Assembly: GCF_000801105.2 (NCBI RefSeq)
Contig: NC_079516.1
Location: 25,891,043 to 25,955,042, forward strand
Length of the DNA: 64,000 nucleotides
Reading direction: 5' to 3'
From: Raphanus sativus
Lineage: Eukaryota > Streptophyta > Magnoliopsida > Brassicales > Brassicaceae
The notes beneath the pieces were generated by a model. It was given only the letters and a program-made list of their open reading frames with translations. It was not told where the DNA came from and searched no databases. Position numbers and translations under genes: made by a program. Positions within the stretch are counted from its first letter, which is position 1, and each line of letters begins with the position of its first letter. Below, piece by piece: positions 1 to 11,717 of this stretch.

Positions 1-640
1 TATTATGTGCTTCCATCCATAATGCGGATTCTGTCTCCGCCAATTTCAATGTATCTCTCGGGTCAACATCAAAATTACTAAAAATCTTTTGGTTCCTTCC
101 TTTCCAAATGTACTATAGAATCCAAACAAATTGATGACTTTCTACTTTTGGATCAATTCTCCAAAATAAATAATCCATATTGGTAAAAAATGATTGATAG
201 AGGAAAATAGCTGGATTTGAAGGGATCCTTGAAAGAGCCATACCTGACGCGCTGGTGGACACTCAAAAAACACATGATTTATGGATTCCTCGGGTGCACC
301 ACATCTATCACAACATATATCTCCTTTTAACCCTCTTGCTTGCAGATTCTTTTTAACTGCTATGCATCCTGATATCAATTACCACAAGAAATGCCTCATT
401 TTTGGTGGGCATTTTACCTTACAGCAGTATGCTTTCAGGGTCCGACCGTAGGCCCGAACACTCCCAATGGTTTCTCCTTATCTAGATAAATTCTATCCAC
501 TTGATATCCTGATTTTACCGTGTATTTTTCGTTATTTGTATAATGCCATCCATCCTTATCTCCCAAGTTAGTCCTATTCAGAAGTATACTTTCAATAATT
601 TTAACGTCCTAAGGATCCATTAAAGTCCGAAGTATTGATT
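1..640 (-). pseudogene. LINE reverse transcriptase gene, 3' part (zf-RVT region)
   Basis: Read on the minus strand, this is the C-terminal part of a plant LINE (non-LTR retrotransposon) polyprotein. Positions 378-142 encode the zinc-binding reverse-transcriptase domain (zf-RVT), with its C-x2-C pattern (CCDRCG) followed by INHVFFECP and a downstream W. Before it, in a broken frame around 380-540, sits the usual YTVKSGYQ-like segment. After it, toward position 1, comes the usual FDVDPRDTL / AEAESALW tail. At least one stop and several frame changes interrupt the reading, so the copy is dead. The window edge cuts the 3' end. Family assignment comes from motif recognition; the exact LINE clade is not assigned. 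Confidence 0.75.
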
Positions 641-1008
641 AAAAGGCCTTGTAATCTATGATGTATTGGAAATATGATATATGAACCACATATGTGTTCC
701 TGGCTGGGCAGTGCATAGGTTTTGTGACAATAATAATTAATTATTATTATTACCATTTAATAATTAATTTATTCGATAGACCACTTCCCATAAATTTTGA
801 GACAAATCTCTATTTTCTATGAACAGAAAATACATAAACGGAACAAAAATTCAACATGGTTATCCCTTTGATATAATATCATCATTAAATTGTTCATTTC
901 GTATAATTTTTTTCATAATCCTAAAACTAACCATTGATTAACCAGATTAATCAAATAAATATATTTTAAAAGTATTTAAATATTAAAAACGAATAAAAAT
1001 AAAAATAA

Positions 1009-1050
<42 letters not shown>

Positions 1051-2083
1051 AAGTCTACATTTTAGATTATATTAATAAAAATTAAAATAATATATTTAAC
1101 GTTTCTATATTAATAGATAACATTTGAAATAAACAATTGAATTCAAAATAATTATATAAATAAATATATAAATAAAAATAAATAAATATATTAATGAAAA
1201 TTAATTAACATAGAAAGCACACAAAAAATTTCAATATTTATTTTTTATCATAAATTGTACATTTAAGTTTATAAACCGATATTTTCAAAATATCAACTAA
1301 AAGCTTTAATCGATATTCAACAATTTTTAGTGTATATTAACTATTTTATAAACTATATAAAATATCTTAAAATTTATTAAATATTTTAAATGTTTAATCA
1401 TATTTGATAAATAATTATACACTTAAAACAGTTATAATAAGTAGCACTTATATACTAATATTTTTACGATACTTGTTTACTTAAATTCAATTATTATTTT
1501 TAATATATAATGTTAATTAAAAATAAAATATTCTCATGCATAGCATGGACAATAAAATTTATATATTGCTGTGATACACACAATTGATTTCAAATAATTT
1601 TATAAATAAATATATTAATAAAAATATACATATATCAAAAATCAAAAATATATGTTTGTAACGTTTTAGGCAAGTACAAAGATTACAAATATTTTTAGAA
1701 TATTTTTATGACCAAATATACACGTTTAAAGAAGTTTGAATATTTCAAATATTTTTAGAATATTTTTTAAACTGAATTTTCATAAATTTTTGCAAAATTC
1801 AGATTTTTTATCCATAGAAGGCATTTATCCGTAGAAGACACTTTCTACACTGCGTAGAATGAAGATAAAAATCTCATAAGCAGGTTGACCTCATATAACA
1901 GTCAGAATAATGTCTAGATTTCACACTCTGGAGTTGTAGAATACGTAATAAAAGTAGAAGCTGCATTCGACAGAAAAATAGATATCTTTGCAATTAGTAG
2001 AATTCGCATTACCCATGTTTAGAATTTTAAATAAAAGTAGATTGTTCGTTCTAAACAAGTAGACGAACTTTTTTAATCTAGAA
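641..2083. other. AT-rich intergenic DNA, no gene seen
   Basis: Very AT-rich sequence with a TA dinucleotide run at about 1019-1044. No convincing coding region, RNA gene or terminal inverted repeat was recognised. It is probably decayed transposon DNA. Confidence 0.6.
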
Positions 2084-2504
2084 CTAGATTTTGATCCGCG
2101 CTTGGAAGCGCGGAATATTTTACGATAAAAAATTTCACTAATAACTTAACAAATATTTTGGTAATTTTTAAAGAGTGTGTATTTAAAATATTTTTGCATT
2201 TAAATCAGTGTTTTTAAATTCAACCCAATTGTGATTATACCCGTTAATCCGGAGATCTGACAATTCAATTTTGGTTTTTAAAATATTCATATTAAAAAAA
2301 ATCACTAAACCTCGAGACTAACCGATTGAACTGATGGATGACCGATATGTAATCTAATTGGATTTAAATTGTAATAGTTTCATAATTTGTAATCTTATAA
2401 TCCAAATTTTAAAGTTCATTATTTTGCAATTTATGAAATTATGATGTTTCTACAAAATTCTAAAGAGAAAATGATAGATATAAATAACTAAGATTAATTA
2501 TTAT

Positions 2505-2612
2505 ATTGTCTGTAAACATTGATAGTAGTATAAAAATATATTGTTTGGAAACATTGATAGTAGTACAAAGAAATAAGTATATTGTTTGGAAACATGGATA
2601 GTAGTATAAAGA
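2505..2612. repeat. Three tandem units of about 40 bp
   Basis: The motif aaacattgatagtagtataaa occurs three times in slightly varied form, separated by a ttgtttgg-containing spacer. It lies inside the candidate Helitron at 2084-3989. Confidence 0.6.
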
Positions 2613-3130
2613 AAGTAACATTAGTGATTTAATGTAGATTTAACTATAAAGTATAAAGGTGTATTTAATTTAAAAACTTACAAAATAAATGTTAGGTCCA
2701 ACAGAATGTTTCTGTTTTAATAAGATAGATTCACTTTCTACTAACCTATTTTCCGTAAAAGATAACTTCTACTTTTAATAGAACATAATTTAAAATTTTA
2801 ATTTATCAAGTTTTTCAACTAAAAAATACCAGTTTGTGTATATGGATGTTTTATCATTTGTTTCTATTTTTTACAATTTTTTTTGATTGATAAAACTATT
2901 TATTTTATTAAATTTTAGAATTGGAAAGGATAAAAGAGAGAAAAGTGGACAAAAAAGTTTTTATTCCAAAGAGACAATCATGCTGAGTTTTTGTTCTGTT
3001 TTGGTAGTTTTCCTTTATTTTACTATTTTCTGCTAGTTTTTATATACAACAAATAGAAACTTTGGTTATATTTTATTTTAGTTTTGTAACGCAATATAGT
3101 TTCAGTTACCACTGATTTAAAAGACCATTC

Positions 3131-3261
3131 GTTAAATTACAAGAAATTAACAGAATTAATAGTCTGTGTCTGTTATGGTTGTTTTCTTAAAGCAAAATAA
3201 AAAAATAAAAAATACTTAATGGAAACAAACTATTAATTATGTTAATTTCTTGTAATATAAC
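3131..3261. repeat. Inverted repeat, arms of about 27-45 bp
   Basis: The left arm at 3137-3163 and right arm at 3229-3255 are reverse complements at 26 of 27 positions, with weaker pairing continuing on both sides. The loop is about 65 bp. It could be a small fold-back element or a Helitron-internal structure. Confidence 0.7.
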
Positions 3262-4109
3262 AATTGGTGTTTTTTTGTTGGCATCAGTTTAAACAGATTC
3301 ATATAGATTGTGTAAATCAAATTGGTAACTTCATATCCGTATGGATGATCAACGACGACTACTTCTTTGCACTTTCTATGAAAACGTCTACCTCTACCTC
3401 TGAATTATGTGTTCGTGGTATATGAACGAATTCTGAATTGTGAAATTTTTTTTTAGGATCTTGATATCTTTTAAATAGCTTGTAAAAATTGGTCATTCTT
3501 TTGGTTTCGAAACTATCTTCCTCAACAATTGATATTTTAAAATATCTTTCGTAATATCAATTTATTATTGATTTTTATTTAGGTAATTTTTATTTTAGAA
3601 TTATCAGTGTGTCTAGTTACAGTAATTTTTATACAAGTCTAGGCGTGGGAAAGAATGGCGTTCAACAAATCAAAATATTATTAATAGCCACCACCACTCG
3701 TTCAATGCACACTTTTATCGTGATTTATGATATTTTCAAATATGGAAATTGGACAAAATAATTTTCAACTTTCAAATTTGACTTAAGCAAAAACTTTTTG
3801 TTTTTCAAACTGAGCTATTTTAAACTGAGAACCACGTTTATTTAATCCTTAACTTTCAGATAGAACATGAACAAATTTTAGATTTTTGTTGATCAATTTT
3901 TTTTTAGTGCTGGATAATTATGTTATTACAACTATGAAAAATATTACATAATATTTTATAATGCGACAAATCTATCTATAGTATAAAGATTAAGGTCTGA
4001 CTGCATCACGTAAGCCGCCCTATGAGATCCACGTTTGACGGTATTCTTTGCATCATGCTTCAGATCTCTTTTTACTTATATATAAGTTAAGTAAAACAGA
4101 ACACATATA

Positions 4110-4589
4110 TGTAGGAGGAGGATTACACCCCTCAAAAGGTCTATCAAACAGCGAGATATGGCCTATCAAGCGAGAAAGATGAGCAGGATATCGGGCCGAG
4201 AAGATGGTCCAAGGGGGATCGTTTAGTCGATCAGGCGACTAAACCACAAAGGGCCACTTGGCCGGCCCATCGACTAAAAGCCCGCTTAGATCGACGGATA
4301 CTAGGGCGAACACCAGCGAGCTACCTATAAAAGGGAGAGAAGTAGCAACGTGAAGGGGACCGAGACTTCTACACACACACTAAGCGGCTAGAACTAGGGT
4401 TTCATTTCTCTTTATCCACTATCTTGTACCGTTTTCCCAGCCAGCTCTACGAGCACCGGCTTGTTCTTACCGTTTACTTTTACTTTGTAACCGACAAACT
4501 CTTTCTCTGCAATAAAAAAGTCTTCGTTAAACCCAAAGACGAGTTTCGTCTTTCTCTTTACTAGTTTCCGACCGAACTCGGTTCAAACA
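4110..4589 (+). repeat. 5' LTR of the Ty3/gypsy element
   Basis: 480 bp, TG...CA termini. By eye it is more than 90 percent identical to the 3' LTR at 10435-10908, with scattered substitutions and small indels, so the insertion is not brand new. A candidate TATA-like tataaaag lies near 4326. Confidence 0.92.
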
Positions 4590-4620
4590 GTTGGCGCCCA
4601 CCGTGGGGCATAACAAAGTA

Positions 4621-7430
4621 ATGTTAGCAAAGATGAGTCCGAACCCCGAAGGTTCTACTTCCGGCGACGAACACGACGCACCGGACCCAACCCCAGTCAC
4701 AGCTATTCCGATAGCACATGATTTCGTCGATACCATCATGGAACGTTGATATCTTGCATATTTGCATTGTTTTACCCATTCATTCATGTGCATTTTTATC
4801 ATTTAGACTAGGATTTAGCATGTTTAGGTTGCATTTTGCATACATGAGTCCTTATTAGGTATTGTAGTATCACATGAAGTTCTTGGAGACATTTGGGTGC
4901 ATTTGTGGCTCAAAAGAGGTGATAAAAATGATCTAGAGACGAACAGCCCCAGAGTGACCTCCCAGAGTGATCCTGCCTGGTCACTGTGAGCGCACCATCC
5001 TGGAGTGACCTGCCCCAGCGACCCTTGCTGGTCACTCGGCTGCCGACGCCATCCTGGAGTGACCTCCTGGAGTGACCCTGCCTGGTCACTCCGTGTTCCG
5101 TTTTAGCTCGAAGTTTAACATTAATCAGGGGAATTTTGATCATTTCTTATGCACGTTTTACACTTTCTAAACCTATGTTTAAGTACCTTTTGTAAGCCAT
5201 TGGAGGCTGGATGATCTTTTATCTTTGAAAACACAAAAACCTCTTGAGAAGTTCATCTCTTTTGATCATTTCATTGTTATGTTCTTGTGTTCTTGTTGAT
5301 TTCTTATCTATTATCTCTCTACATGATTAATCTGAAATCCAATATGGGTTTAAGAGGAATCATGGGGATTAGTGAGTAATCACCTTTTGGATTCATGGGT
5401 TAGGGTGATTAAGGGTGATTAGGCTAGTTCTAGGATGTTTTAGGTGTAGATCATACTTGTTCTTTGCTAGTAGAGTGATCTTAATGCATCTTTTGAGTAG
5501 GCCACTAAAAGGTTAACCTTTAGGCATTTCTCACCCGACAGGTGTTTGATGAAATACCTGAGACAACTCTCCTAGGCTTTTAGTGTACTTTGCCAAAGAC
5601 ATTTGTTGTTAAAGATGCTAAGATAACTAATAGATCTGTTAGTAATGATTGCTTGCATGTTATTCAACCAAAGACATTTGATGTTTGAGATATGTTAGCA
5701 AATGAGCATTCATCTAGACATAGAGCTTCCTTAGAATTGTGTCTAGGCTTAAGGTTGATAGTTTGATTGATCATTTGCCATCCTTAGTTCGAAACCTGAT
5801 CACCCAAGGTCTAAATCCCTATACCCATGAGTTCTCCTTTCTAATAGTTAAAAAGTATCATTTCGTTAATTGCATTCTAGTTATAGTTAAAAACCACCAA
5901 ATCATTGGCTGCACTTAGATTAGACAAATACTTGCATTCTCACTGCTTTGAGTTCCTCAGAACTGGTTCGACAACTTCCACTATACTATCATTTGACTTG
6001 GGAGCCTCAAAACTCCTAACATCAAACGTTTTGCCCGACAAGACGTTGCTCAGAAGGCGGCCACCAAGCAAATCGCCGCCTTCGCTGCACTCCTTGCTCC
6101 TCTCGCCGGTGCTCCAGATGCGCCGACTACTACCATCCGGAGACAGCTGTTCAACACCGACATAACTGCCGATCCCGCGAATCAAGGCGCCCCTTCCAGT
6201 ACCTTGAACCCAGACGCCGCTCCTTTCACACCCGCAAATCTAGATCTGCAGATGATTCGCGAACTCGCCGCACTTAAACAGTCGCTCCAGGACATACACT
6301 GCATCACCACCTCCGCACCGCAGATCGAGCAAGTCCTGGCCAACACCCTCCGGACCCCCTTTTCTCACATAGTCACTAACGTCCGACTACGACCAATAGA
6401 GAAGCTCCGACTGCCGACTTACGAGGGTCTCACCGACCCAATGGCTCACATCACGTCCTTGAACATTGCGGTACGCCGAGCGAACTTTTCCGATGAAGAA
6501 CGAGACGGCGGCTACTGTCAGCTTTTCGTCGAGAGTTTAAAAGGACCGGTTCTCACCAGGTTCACGGGTCTCACCGAGAACTCCATCAAAGATTTCCACG
6601 ATTTGTCGTCCGCCTTCTTCAAGAACTACATCATGTTTACTCAAGAGGACGCAATGGTATCAGATCTGTGGAACCTTTCTCAAGGAAAAGATCAAAGCTT
6701 CGAAGTTTCATGGAGAAATTCAAAGCCATCGTCTCGAAAGTCATCCTGCCCGACAGCGTCGCAGTAGTGGCTCTCAAGAACACATTATACGTCCTCTCCG
6801 TTTTCCGCGATGATCTTTACAGAAACCCATGACGTCCCTTTCTGACGCCATCGCTTGTTCTTAAAACTTCATCCGCATGGAGAAAGACACAAAAGCTCAT
6901 ATCGGCAAGTTGAACGCAGCCAAAACTGCAACAGCCACAAAACCGGCGCCAAGAACGTGGATACTCGTCAAGAGCCACGACAACACTCGTCAGACGACAA
7001 GGCGACCCAGAAGAAAAATTTCCTATACGTCGTCGACGACGAGACTCCCCCATCATCAACAACTGTAGTCCGCGAGAAAGGGTGGAACGTTTACAACCGA
7101 GAAACCGATGGCAAACCGTCAGAGTCCTCTGCACCAGCGAGCTCTAGGCCCCCAGGAGCCGAGAAATGGTGCGACTATCATAACGCCAAATCACACGACA
7201 CGAAGGAATGCAAGACACTCTTTGAGCAAATCCTCTTCTCCGTCGCGAGTGGTAAGCTAGAGATCGAACCGCCGAAGCCGAGAGCCAGAAGTCCCGCAAG
7301 CTGGAGCAAGAATAAGGACATGAAAACGCAAAGGTCGCAAGGCAAAGCCCCCAAGAACGAAAGGCGAGCAACACCCGAAGAAGTGACTCCAGCATCACCA
7401 GAAAAAGGCAACTCCTCGATCTATGAGTAA
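4621..7430 (+). pseudogene. Gag gene of the Ty3/gypsy element, interrupted
   Basis: The reading frame opens at ATG 4621. It is interrupted at 4747-6024 by a solo LTR and resumes in the same frame at 6030, so the two halves once formed one gene. The retrotransposon gag core lies at about 6390-6710, with motifs such as LPTYEGLTDPMAHI, LFVESLKGP and FKNYIMFTQ. A frameshift near 6700 and further changes near 6830 break the frame. Around 7165-7225 is the zinc-knuckle-like motif CDYHNAKSHDTKEC (C-x2-H...H-x4-C), a variant common in one branch of plant Ty3 elements. Gag would form the virus-like particle and bind element RNA; this copy cannot make intact protein. Confidence 0.82.
4742..6029. mobile_element. 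Solo LTR (Athila-like) nested in gag
   Basis: Element 4747-6024 (1278 bp) begins TGATATCTTGCAT, ends CTAACATCA, and is flanked by perfect 5-bp target duplications AACGT at 4742-4746 and 6025-6029. It has no coding sequence, primer-binding site or internal domain, so it is best read as a solo LTR left by recombination. The start, end and length suit LTRs of the Athila group of plant Ty3 elements; that family name is inferred. It contains a locally repetitive stretch around 4945-5095 built on cctggagtgacc/ctggtcact. Confidence 0.88.
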
Positions 7431-7886
7431 TCACCGAGAAACCGACGACGAGTCGAAACCGTCTTGGCAAGACCCACCAGAAACACCAAGGATCGCGAGC
7501 TACCGCAAGCAAGGAGGCGTATTAACGTCGTTCTGACGCAGAAAAAAACCTTATCCGACGACGCCGAGCAAACTTCTCCTGCGGACTTGCGCGCTCAGCT
7601 AAGTCGCCCGTCACCGAGCGACCTACGGAACCTCCTCAAACGAAAGGACAAACCGACAACAGACGCCGTCAGCTACACCTCTGATCTTCGCGACTTGATC
7701 AATTTCTCCAAGACTTTCCGGTTAAATGCCCAAAGCCCCGACCCGTCGACCTACGAGAAAAGCTCAATTCCAAGAAACCAAAATTGAGAAACCAGTCGCC
7801 CCCTGTACTCCTATCTTCGACAAAAACTAGAGGCCTCCAAAAATCGTCCATCAAACCACGGGAATGATGTTGTTATTAACGTCATT

Positions 7887-8190
7887 ATGGGCGGGTCCCC
7901 ACTGTGCGGAGATTCTGTCAGATCCGTTAAAGACTATCGCCGCCGAGCAACATCTTCACGTAAATGGCCGTTAAATCCCGAGAATGATCATGACATCACT
8001 TTCTCGCCCGATGACGCACTTGGTATCCATATGCCACACAACGATCCTCTCCTAGTTGAACTCGGAATCATAGACTGCTAAGTCGCCAAAATTCTAATCG
8101 ACACAGGCAGTTCCGTTGATCTGATCTTCCGAGACACCCTCGACATGATGGGCGTTGATACAGGAAGCATGAAACCGTTTTCCCGCTCCC
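7887..8190 (+). pseudogene. Protease region of the Ty3/gypsy element
   Basis: The frame from about 7950 reads DDALGIHMPHNDPLLVELGI and, after an in-frame TAA at 8079, continues with the aspartic protease motif ILIDTGSSVDLIF at about 8091-8130. The DTG catalytic triplet is intact, but the upstream stop and later frame changes make the copy non-functional. In the family this enzyme cleaves Gag-Pol. Confidence 0.8.
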
Positions 8191-8519
8191 TTACAGGTTT
8201 TAACAATCATCTAAAGTCATGATCGGCACATTTCGCCTTCCAGTGTTTGCATGCGGCATCACACGGACCGTCAAGTTCTCGGTTGTCTCCAAAGCCCCTT
8301 ACAACGCGATCCTTGGGAACCATGTGGCTACACTCGATGAAAGCTATTCCGTCGACGTACCAACAATACGTCAAGTTCCCTGGACCCGACGGAAAGATTT
8401 GGACACTACGGGGAGATCAGCAAGTTGCTAGAGATCTGTTGATCGCGACCATCAAACTACAGCGACCAACGTCACACATCAACTCCGTATCGAAACCCTT
8501 ACAGAAAGTGTTCCCTCAA

Positions 8520-9530
8520 CAAGAAGTGGTCCTTGACGTCCATGTCGACGATACCGATCCTAGCAAAGTAATCCGCGTTGGCGCATTTTTGTCGGATGAT
8601 ATGCAGCAGCAAATCATTGAATTTCTACGTCAAAACGTCTCCACCTTCGCTTGGACCACATCTGACATGAAAGGAATCGACCCAGCGATCACTTCCCACA
8701 AGTTAAACGTTGATCCCACCTTCAAACCTATCCGCCAAAAGAGCCAAAAGTTGGGTCCGGAACTTTCAAAGGCAGTCAACGACGAAGTGGATCGCCTGCT
8801 CGCTGCCGACTCCATCATGGAGGTCAAATACCCCGACTGGCACGCTAATCATGTCGTCGTGAAAAAATAAAAACGGCAAATGGCGAGTCAGCGTTGACTT
8901 TACAGACCTCAACAAGGCTTGTCCAAAGGACAGTTTTCCTCTGCCGCATATCAACCATTTAGTCGAGTCAACAACCGAGAATGCACTGCTGACATTCATG
9001 GATGCATTCTCGGGATACAATCAGATAATGATGCATCCCGACGACCGAAAAAAACCCGTGTTCATAACAGACAGAGGAACCTACTGCTACAAGGTAATGC
9101 CCTTCGGCCTCAAGAACCCCGGGAGCAACTTATCAACGCCTTGTCAACCGTATGTTCGCCGACAAACTTGGTTCCACGATGGAAGGCTACATCGACGATA
9201 TGATGGTCAAGTCACTCCGAGCTTAGGACCATCTCACGCACCTTTGGGCCTGCTTCGCGACGCTTAACGAGTACGGCATGAAACTTAACCCGGAAAAATG
9301 CATGTTCGGGGTTATGTCCTACGATTTTCTAAGATACGTCGTGACTCAGAGAGGCATCGAAGCTAGTCCCAAACAGATATCAGCAATCCTCGATCTCCCA
9401 AGCCCAAAGAACAGCCGAGAAGTACAGCGTCTCACCGGCCGAATTGCAGCGCTCAACAGGTTCATTTCGCGCTCAACCGACAAATGCCTTCCCTTTTTTG
9501 AATTGTTGCGAGGCAATAAGAAATTTATCC
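8520..9530 (+). pseudogene. Reverse transcriptase of the Ty3/gypsy element
   Basis: RT motifs occur in order: the connector and fingers from about 8530, WHANHVVVKK then a TAA at 8868-8870, WRVSVDFTDLNKACPKDSFPLP at about 8883-8945 (the next frame segment), FMDAFSGYNQIMMHP at about 8998, YCYKVMPFGLKNPG at about 9081, the catalytic YIDD at 9188-9199, and the thumb from about 9278 with NPEKCMFGV, LTGRIAALNRF and LPFFELLR. Frameshifts lie near 9125 and 9265. In the family this enzyme copies element RNA into DNA. The YIDD box survives, but the frame does not. Confidence 0.88.
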
Positions 9531-9559
9531 CGCCAGTCCTCTCGAAACCGGAAGCAGGC

Positions 9560-9800
9560 GACATCCTTCCTCTTTATTTGCGGTCACATCCATCGCCGTC
9601 AGCAGCGTTCTTATCCGCGAGGATAGAGGCGAGCAGAAACCCATATATTACACAAGTAAAGCATGACAAAACCCGAAACCCGCTACCCCACCCTCGAAAA
9701 TATGGCACTTGCAGTCGTGCATTCAGCGAGAAAACTCCGCCCATACTATCAGACTACTTGCAGACGTGGGTTACAAAACTCCGCCTACGAGATGCGCCCT
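9560..9800 (+). pseudogene. RNase H remnant of the Ty3/gypsy element
   Basis: After a frameshift near 9565 the sequence reads like LYLAVTSIAVSSVLIRED, then PIYYTSKSM and ETRYPTLENMALAVVHSARKLRPYYQ, which is the RNase H domain that follows RT in Ty3 elements. It ends near 9760 and no integrase follows. Confidence 0.75.
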
Positions 9801-9824
9801 TGACAAACGACACACTCGCCATTC

Positions 9825-10420
9825 GGTCTCCAACGGCGAAAGGCATGTTCGATAACCAAGGGCGCGTCTCGTCATTTGTTTCTCGCGACTAAAGAGTCGA
9901 TCCAGCGACAAAAATTCCATTTTTGTCTGAAGCGAGTCTTCAAACGACGAAAGGAATATTTGACGATCAAGGGACGCGTCCCGTAGCCTACTTCCTGCGA
10001 CTTAAGAGCAAATCCAGCGACAAAATCTTCCCTTCAGTCTGGAGAAAATCGCCAACGACAAAAAGCGCACTCACCGTTCAACTTCCGCGAATAAAAACAC
10101 CATCTGAAGAAAAAGTAACCCAGCGACTAAAATACCCTCTGAAACAAGAATAATCCCCGACTAAAAGAAAGCAAATCTGGCGACAGGATCTTCATCAAAG
10201 ATTAAAGGCACCCCCATCGTTCAAATTCGGCGACTAAAAACGACCTCTAGAGCAAGAAGAAATCCAGCGACTAAAACTTCCTCCTCGGTTCGTACGAGAG
10301 ATCCGTGACAGAACTCGCATCCGAGGCAGAAACTAGAGATCTCCCGACCAGAACTCACTGCTCACCAAACCCTTTCAACAAATAATTCAGCAGGATCGAG
10401 TTACCCCGACCACAGACGAA
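9825..10420 (+). repeat. Diverged tandem repeats where the integrase would be expected
   Basis: A unit around gcgaaaggcatgttcgata at about 9836 recurs as gacgaaaggaatatttgacg at about 9948, a spacing of about 112 bp. Shorter relatives (atccagcgacaaaa, ccagcgactaaa) continue to about 10280. Reading frames here are low-complexity and show no integrase HHCC or D,D35E motifs. This is the 3' untranslated region and/or the scar of an internal deletion. Confidence 0.55.
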
Positions 10421-10434
10421 CTGGGGGGACTTAC

Positions 10435-10908
10435 TGTAGGAGGAGGATTGCACCCCTCCAAAGGCCTAGCAAACAGCGTGATATGGCCTATCAGGCGAGA
10501 AAGATGAGCAGGATATCGGGCCGAGAAGATGGCCCAAGGAGGATCGTTTTGTCGATCAGGCGACTAAACGACAAAGGCCCACTTGGCCGGCACATCGACT
10601 AAAAGCCCGCTTAGATCGACGGATACTAGGGCGAACACCAGCGAGCTACCTATGAAAGGGAGAGAAGTAGCAACGTGAAGGAGATCGAGATTTCTACACA
10701 CACTAAGCGGCTAGAACTAGGGTTTTATTTTCCTCTATCCGCTATCTTGTACCGTTTTCCCGGCCAGCTCTACGAGCACCGGCTTCTTACCGTTTACTCT
10801 TCCTTTGTAACCGACAAACTCTTTCTCTGCAATAAAATGTCTTCGTTAAACCCACAGACGAGTTTCGTCTTTCTCTCTACTAGTTTCCGACCGAACTCGG
10901 TTCAAACA
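10435..10908 (+). repeat. 3' LTR of the Ty3/gypsy element
   Basis: 474 bp, begins TGTAGG and ends CAAACA, followed by target duplication ATATA at 10909-10913. The polypurine tract ctggggggac precedes it. Confidence 0.92.
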
Positions 10909-11116
10909 ATATACAATATCTTTTCTATACAACAGAACATAAATACAACAAAAGTATTCTGTATATGTCTTCTTAAATTTACATATAATTCAAATTCATG
11001 AAGGTCTTCATAAATATTAATGTATGAAGAACTTGATAAAAAGTTGAACACATATAAGATATGCTTTTTTGTATTTATTTAAATTATAGATTCATTTCTT
11101 AAACCGTTTTAATCAA

Positions 11117-11545
11117 GGGGAATTTTCAAAAATACCACTTGAAGGTATTCATCTTTACCATCACTAAAAACACATTTTTAAAAATACCTTATTTATTAAA
11201 AAGTTAAAAACTCTTATATCTTTATTTTTATATGCTTTTCAAAATTCTAACCATAAACTTTAAATCCTAAACCCCCAACTCTAAACCCTAAATCATCAAC
11301 TCTAAATCATAAACCCTAAACTCTATACCATAAATTCAATACTCTAAACCCTGAACCCTAAAACCTCAACTATAAACTTTAAATCCTTAGCTCTAAACCC
11401 TAAACTATATACCCTAAACCTTAAAACATTAAATCTAAACCCTAAATCCTGAACCTTCAAATCTAAACCCTTCATTAAAAGTAGTGGTAAAACTGGTTAG
11501 TGTAAACATGAAAAATGATACTAACCAAAATTTTGAATTTAGTAC
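11117..11545. repeat. Degenerate telomere-like CTAAACCCTAAA tract, possibly in a MULE-type MITE
   Basis: Between about 11265 and 11475 the sequence is dominated by aaaccctaaa-type units with many substitutions (ctaaaccctaaat, ataaaccctaaac, ctgaaccctaaaa). Flanks gggaattttcaaaaataccac on the left and ggtaaaactggttagtgt on the right resemble weak inverted ends, as in some Brassicaceae Mutator-like MITEs with the same filler. No target duplication was established. Confidence 0.45.
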
Positions 11546-11717
11546 CTGAATTTGAAAAAAGGCTTTCAAGTGCTTACAACCGACAACATGTCAGGTAACC
11601 GGTAACTTTAACCGTGTGGAAAAATTGATGTCGTTTCTATCAGTGAAAAAAACGCACTTGTCAAGAATAAATCATGGGTATCTCATAAGTTAACAGTACA
11701 TCATTATGTACCAAAGA

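Larger units (their letters stand above)
2084..3989 (-). mobile_element. Candidate non-autonomous Helitron (minus strand)
   Basis: On the minus strand the 3' end reads as a GC-rich hairpin (ccgcgcttccaagcgcgg, plus 2096-2113), an eight-base spacer and terminal CTAG at 2087-2084, followed by a host T. That is the Helitron 3' signature. A matching 5' end is proposed at 3989, where the minus strand reads A|TCTTTATACTATAG, close to the TCTATACTATT-type 5' ends of Brassicaceae Helitrons. No Rep/helicase coding sequence is present, so it would be non-autonomous. The 3' end is well supported; the 5' end is inferred. Confidence 0.5.
4110..10908 (+). mobile_element. Complete Ty3/gypsy LTR retrotransposon, non-autonomous and degenerate
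   Basis: The element is bounded by two LTRs (4110-4589 and 10435-10908) that start TGTAGG and end CAAACA. It is flanked by a perfect 5-bp target duplication, ATATA, at 4105-4109 and 10909-10913. A primer-binding-site-like sequence (tggcgcccaccgtggggc) begins at 4592, and a G-rich polypurine tract lies at 10421-10430 just before the 3' LTR. Gag, protease, reverse transcriptase and RNase H are recognisable in order on the plus strand, all with frameshifts or stops. No integrase is found between RNase H and the 3' LTR. The gag zinc motif and gag-PR-RT layout resemble the Tat-like branch, but that placement is tentative. A solo LTR is nested in gag. Confidence 0.93.

Noticed and set aside
5905..6185. 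Open frames of 81-86 codons on both strands around 6 kb
   Set aside because: They cross the junction between the solo LTR and gag, so they are chance products of the insertion.
11265..11475. True interstitial telomere array
   Set aside because: Units are too degenerate and irregular, and the same filler is common in Brassicaceae MITEs.
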